NCBI RefSeq assembly: GCF_965638725.1
Contig: NC_134949.1
Location: 77,840,017 to 77,904,016 of the forward strand
Reading direction: 5' to 3'
Origin: Aptenodytes patagonicus
Lineage: Eukaryota > Chordata > Aves > Sphenisciformes > Spheniscidae
DNA length: 64,000 nucleotides
Shown here: piece after piece, positions 61,421 through 64,000 of the stretch
Layout: the number at the start of each line of letters is the position of its first letter
Numbering within the stretch: position 1 is the stretch's first letter
Notes under the pieces: model-generated
Databases searched by the model: none
What the model saw: the letters and a program-made list of their open reading frames with translations, nothing else
Told to the model about the DNA's origin: nothing
Position numbers and translations under genes: made by a program

Positions 61421-64000
61421 TTTTTTTTCCCCCCAAGTGCTTACAACAGTCTCTCATCCTAGAAAACTATTTCATTAAACTCTCGAAGTACTGAGAGTCT
61501 ATAGAACTTCTCCAGTTACTACCATTCCTGTCAATCAGTGGTTTTAAACTATGAAAAAAATGCAACTACTTGAACTCATGACACAGGTACAAGTAACTGC
61601 GTGTGTTGCTCATTCCCATCATTAGAAAAGGGAAAATCCAGACCCCTGAGGTGGCCGAGAAATTCGCCACTGGATTCAGTTGTTGAAGATTTCACTCCAG
61701 CTTCTTTTTTAAGAGCACGCAAAGGTATTTAGAGTCCAGATACGGGAACTGTCACAAAGCAGTTGGGTTGTGCTGGCCAAGACCTGTCAGCAGTTCCTGT
61801 ATAAGAATCGTACCACTACTTTTGCTCCTGATGTTCGCAACTCAATATCCACAAGATTAAAACTGGGTTGTTTACAGATAAGACTGACCTGAGAAATTTG
61901 AATCTGTTGGGCACGCTTACAAAGGGGCATGGGGTGGGGTTTGACTTTCCCCTTTGAATGTTTAATGCATGCAAGCATGTTTCTTGTTCATGTGGCATCA
62001 TCCTTGCGTTCTGCTTACAGACAGAGGACTACAGGCGAGCTGTGCTCTTTCAAAACCAGCTGACAACTCAGAATGCAGACTCTCTGAAAACTCTGCAACC
62101 AAGCCTGTATTTATTTAAGCTAGTCTAAAACAAAACTAAACTTAAACTAAACCTAGCTTACTAGGTAAGCTAGTTTTAAGTAAGCTTACTTACTTTTAAG
62201 TAAGCTTACCCTAGTATGAAGCTGATGAGTCTAAATCTTCAGTAGTTATAACACACTGTGATTTAACTTTATTCTACAGGGGAGGCACAATGAGGAAATA
62301 AATTTCTTTTGAAAAGTTGGTCTTTAGGTAAAAATCTAATGTATGATGGAGGAAGGAAGGCAGGGCAAGAAAATGGGCTGAAAAAAGACTTCAGCAGCTT
62401 TAAATCCAGTTTTGGCGAGCTAAATCTTCAGGCAGAATAAATCTTGCTATTGCAGGCAAGATGCAGGTGGCAATCTGTTGGACACCCAATCCTGATGCTT
62501 CCTGTACTCAAATGACACACAGAGGCACCTTGCCCACAGCAATCGCTAACGAGCGCTTTCACGGCACGACTTAGGGCTTGATTAGCAACTTCTGCTTGTT
62601 GCAGTCTCCTGGACTGCAGCAGGTATGCAGGTGGTGATTTGGTGGCACACAAGAATGCTTAGGGATGATTCACCACCACCTCACCAAAAATAAGTGCAGT
62701 ATTTAAAGCAGGAAGAGAGGCTTAGAATGGTAAGTGCTACAGGTGCAGCTTTTAGGCACACAGGCATTTGCAAATTGAAAATAAAAAGCTCGGGTTGTGA
62801 CGTGGAATTGGGCAATCACAAATGGACACTTCTTCGGCCTTGCTGTAATAACATGTAAACATGTTGTTGCACCTATCCTGCGTACAATGTGTAATTCTGT
62901 AAGAACAGATACAGGGCTGTATTTATTGAATATGTTTAAAGGCAATATTTCACGTTTAGGGTAAAAGCCAAAATTTTATATTCTGTGATGTATTGATTCA
63001 TTTAATGAAGCTGGTTTTCTTAAAGGCGGCCATATTTCTCCTCATATATTTTTTGATTCCCAAATGCGTCTAGGTCTTCTCCATAGAAGACAACATTCCT
63101 TGTTGTACTGTTATTGTATAGTAGCAATATGTTCTCTGACTTCTGACGATGAAGACATCCTACACCTACATTAACAAATGAAGAGCTGAGCTCACCTTCT
63201 ATTTGGTGACCGCCAGTTTCTGTAACTATAAATCCAGCATGAAAGTCAAAGTATTTTTAACTTTTAGAGCTGATGTAAAAATTCTGTGCTGTTATACAAA
63301 TCAGCTGAAATTGGTTCAGACAGTCCTATATACTTGTCATTACTTATATTTCATTAGAAATTTGCACATCCAAGGGCATTTCTATGCAGAGCTGCAAACA
63401 TTCAAACCTGACTCATTTTCTAAGTATGTCACATACGAAACCCCTATATATTCAGAAGCATTTCACTGCATACTTTTGAAGGCCAAATTATTCTCTTTCT
63501 TTCACTGCTTTCAACAACGCAAAGTCTGCATTTGCTACAGAAGTCCCCGAGCGCCCTGTCCTGACTGTGGAGTCCATGCCCTGACATGGCTCCGGGGAAT
63601 ATGAGCTAACACGCGCTCTCAGGTTGTCTGTCAGGATGAACTAGACAAAACCCTGGTTTTGTCTAATGTGGTTGTAAGTCAGGGCAAGCTGTACCAGCAC
63701 TAAATGCAGCTAGTTCCTCCTGTATTCACCTTTCACAGCTCTACCAAGGTCCCACTAACAGTGGCCACAACTGGGCCACGTCCCTCTCGTAGTCGCTATC
63801 TGGCACTGGATTCCCCATGTAGTTAAGAACCTGGAAAATGTTACGGTGCTGCCAGTGGTTTCTGGACTCGTAAGGCAATTACTTTCAGCCCTGTTCCAGA
63901 GAGGAAGTTTGTCCTGCTTGGCACCAGTGTCGTACAGTGGTATCATGTCCAAACGTGTGGGTTGTTAAGCAAAAATTTTAGCAAGGATTTTACTAACCTC
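61421..64000. other. Right-hand intergenic end of window
   Basis: No supported gene. Contains the palindrome cluster above. A 133-codon frame at 63203-63604 shows no known domain. Confidence 0.45.
62153..62209. repeat. Cluster of short palindromes and a tandem 20-base unit
   Basis: CTAGCTTAC and GTAAGCTAG pair perfectly around TAG (62153-62173). TTTTAAGTAAGCTTAC then occurs twice, at 62174-62189 and 62194-62209. AAGTAAGCTTACTT (62178-62191) is a perfect palindrome. Confidence 0.8.

Noticed and set aside
61787-62001. Last coding exon of SCUBE1
   Set aside because: The frames do not contain the expected CUB-domain tail or the basic C-terminus of SCUBE proteins.
1-64000. CRISPR arrays, operons, bacterial mobile elements, endogenous retrovirus or Polinton sequence
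   Set aside because: No repeat-spacer arrays, no LTR pair and no recognisable viral protein segments; all genes are spliced vertebrate genes.

Overview
This is a vertebrate nuclear window, most likely from a bird or another sauropsid. The genes have many short exons with GT-AG introns. Two CpG islands mark promoters. Interspersed repeats are few and old (MIR/CORE-SINE fragments and a tRNA-like fold-back element), and I saw no young CR1 tail or LTR. The gene order, a BIK-like gene (+), MCAT (-), TSPO (+), TTLL12 (-), matches human 22q13.2. Species is inferred, not shown.

Layout. (1) 557-1333: the last two coding exons of a BCL2-family gene on the + strand, best read as BIK. (2) 1334-6662: its 3' UTR and spacer, with two old SINE-like fragments, plus the MCAT 3' UTR. 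(3) 6663-8642: MCAT on the - strand, four coding exons, 391 residues, complete. (4) 7870-9460: a CpG island at the divergent MCAT/TSPO promoter, with a probable non-coding TSPO exon 1 ending near 8982. (5) 9000-20825: TSPO on the + strand, three coding exons, 167 residues, complete. (6) 20826-23595: convergent 3' ends of TSPO and TTLL12. (7) 23596-52766: TTLL12 on the - strand, 14 coding exons, 627 residues, complete; all splice phases agree. (8) 52530-52960: the TTLL12 CpG island. (9) 52967-64000: about 11 kb with no gene I can support. In human the next gene is SCUBE1, but none of its coding sequence is visible here.

The neighbours do not form one pathway. MCAT feeds malonyl-ACP into mitochondrial fatty-acid synthesis, TSPO sits in the outer mitochondrial membrane, BIK-type proteins are membrane-anchored death regulators, and TTLL12 is a divergent tubulin-tyrosine-ligase-like protein. 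MCAT and TSPO share a promoter region, so coordinated expression is possible but unproven. I found no exotic undescribed system. The most checkable oddities are a TSPO cholesterol-motif departure, a long inverted repeat in TTLL12 intron 5, the abutting TSPO/TTLL12 poly(A) signals, and the poorly conserved BIK-like gene.
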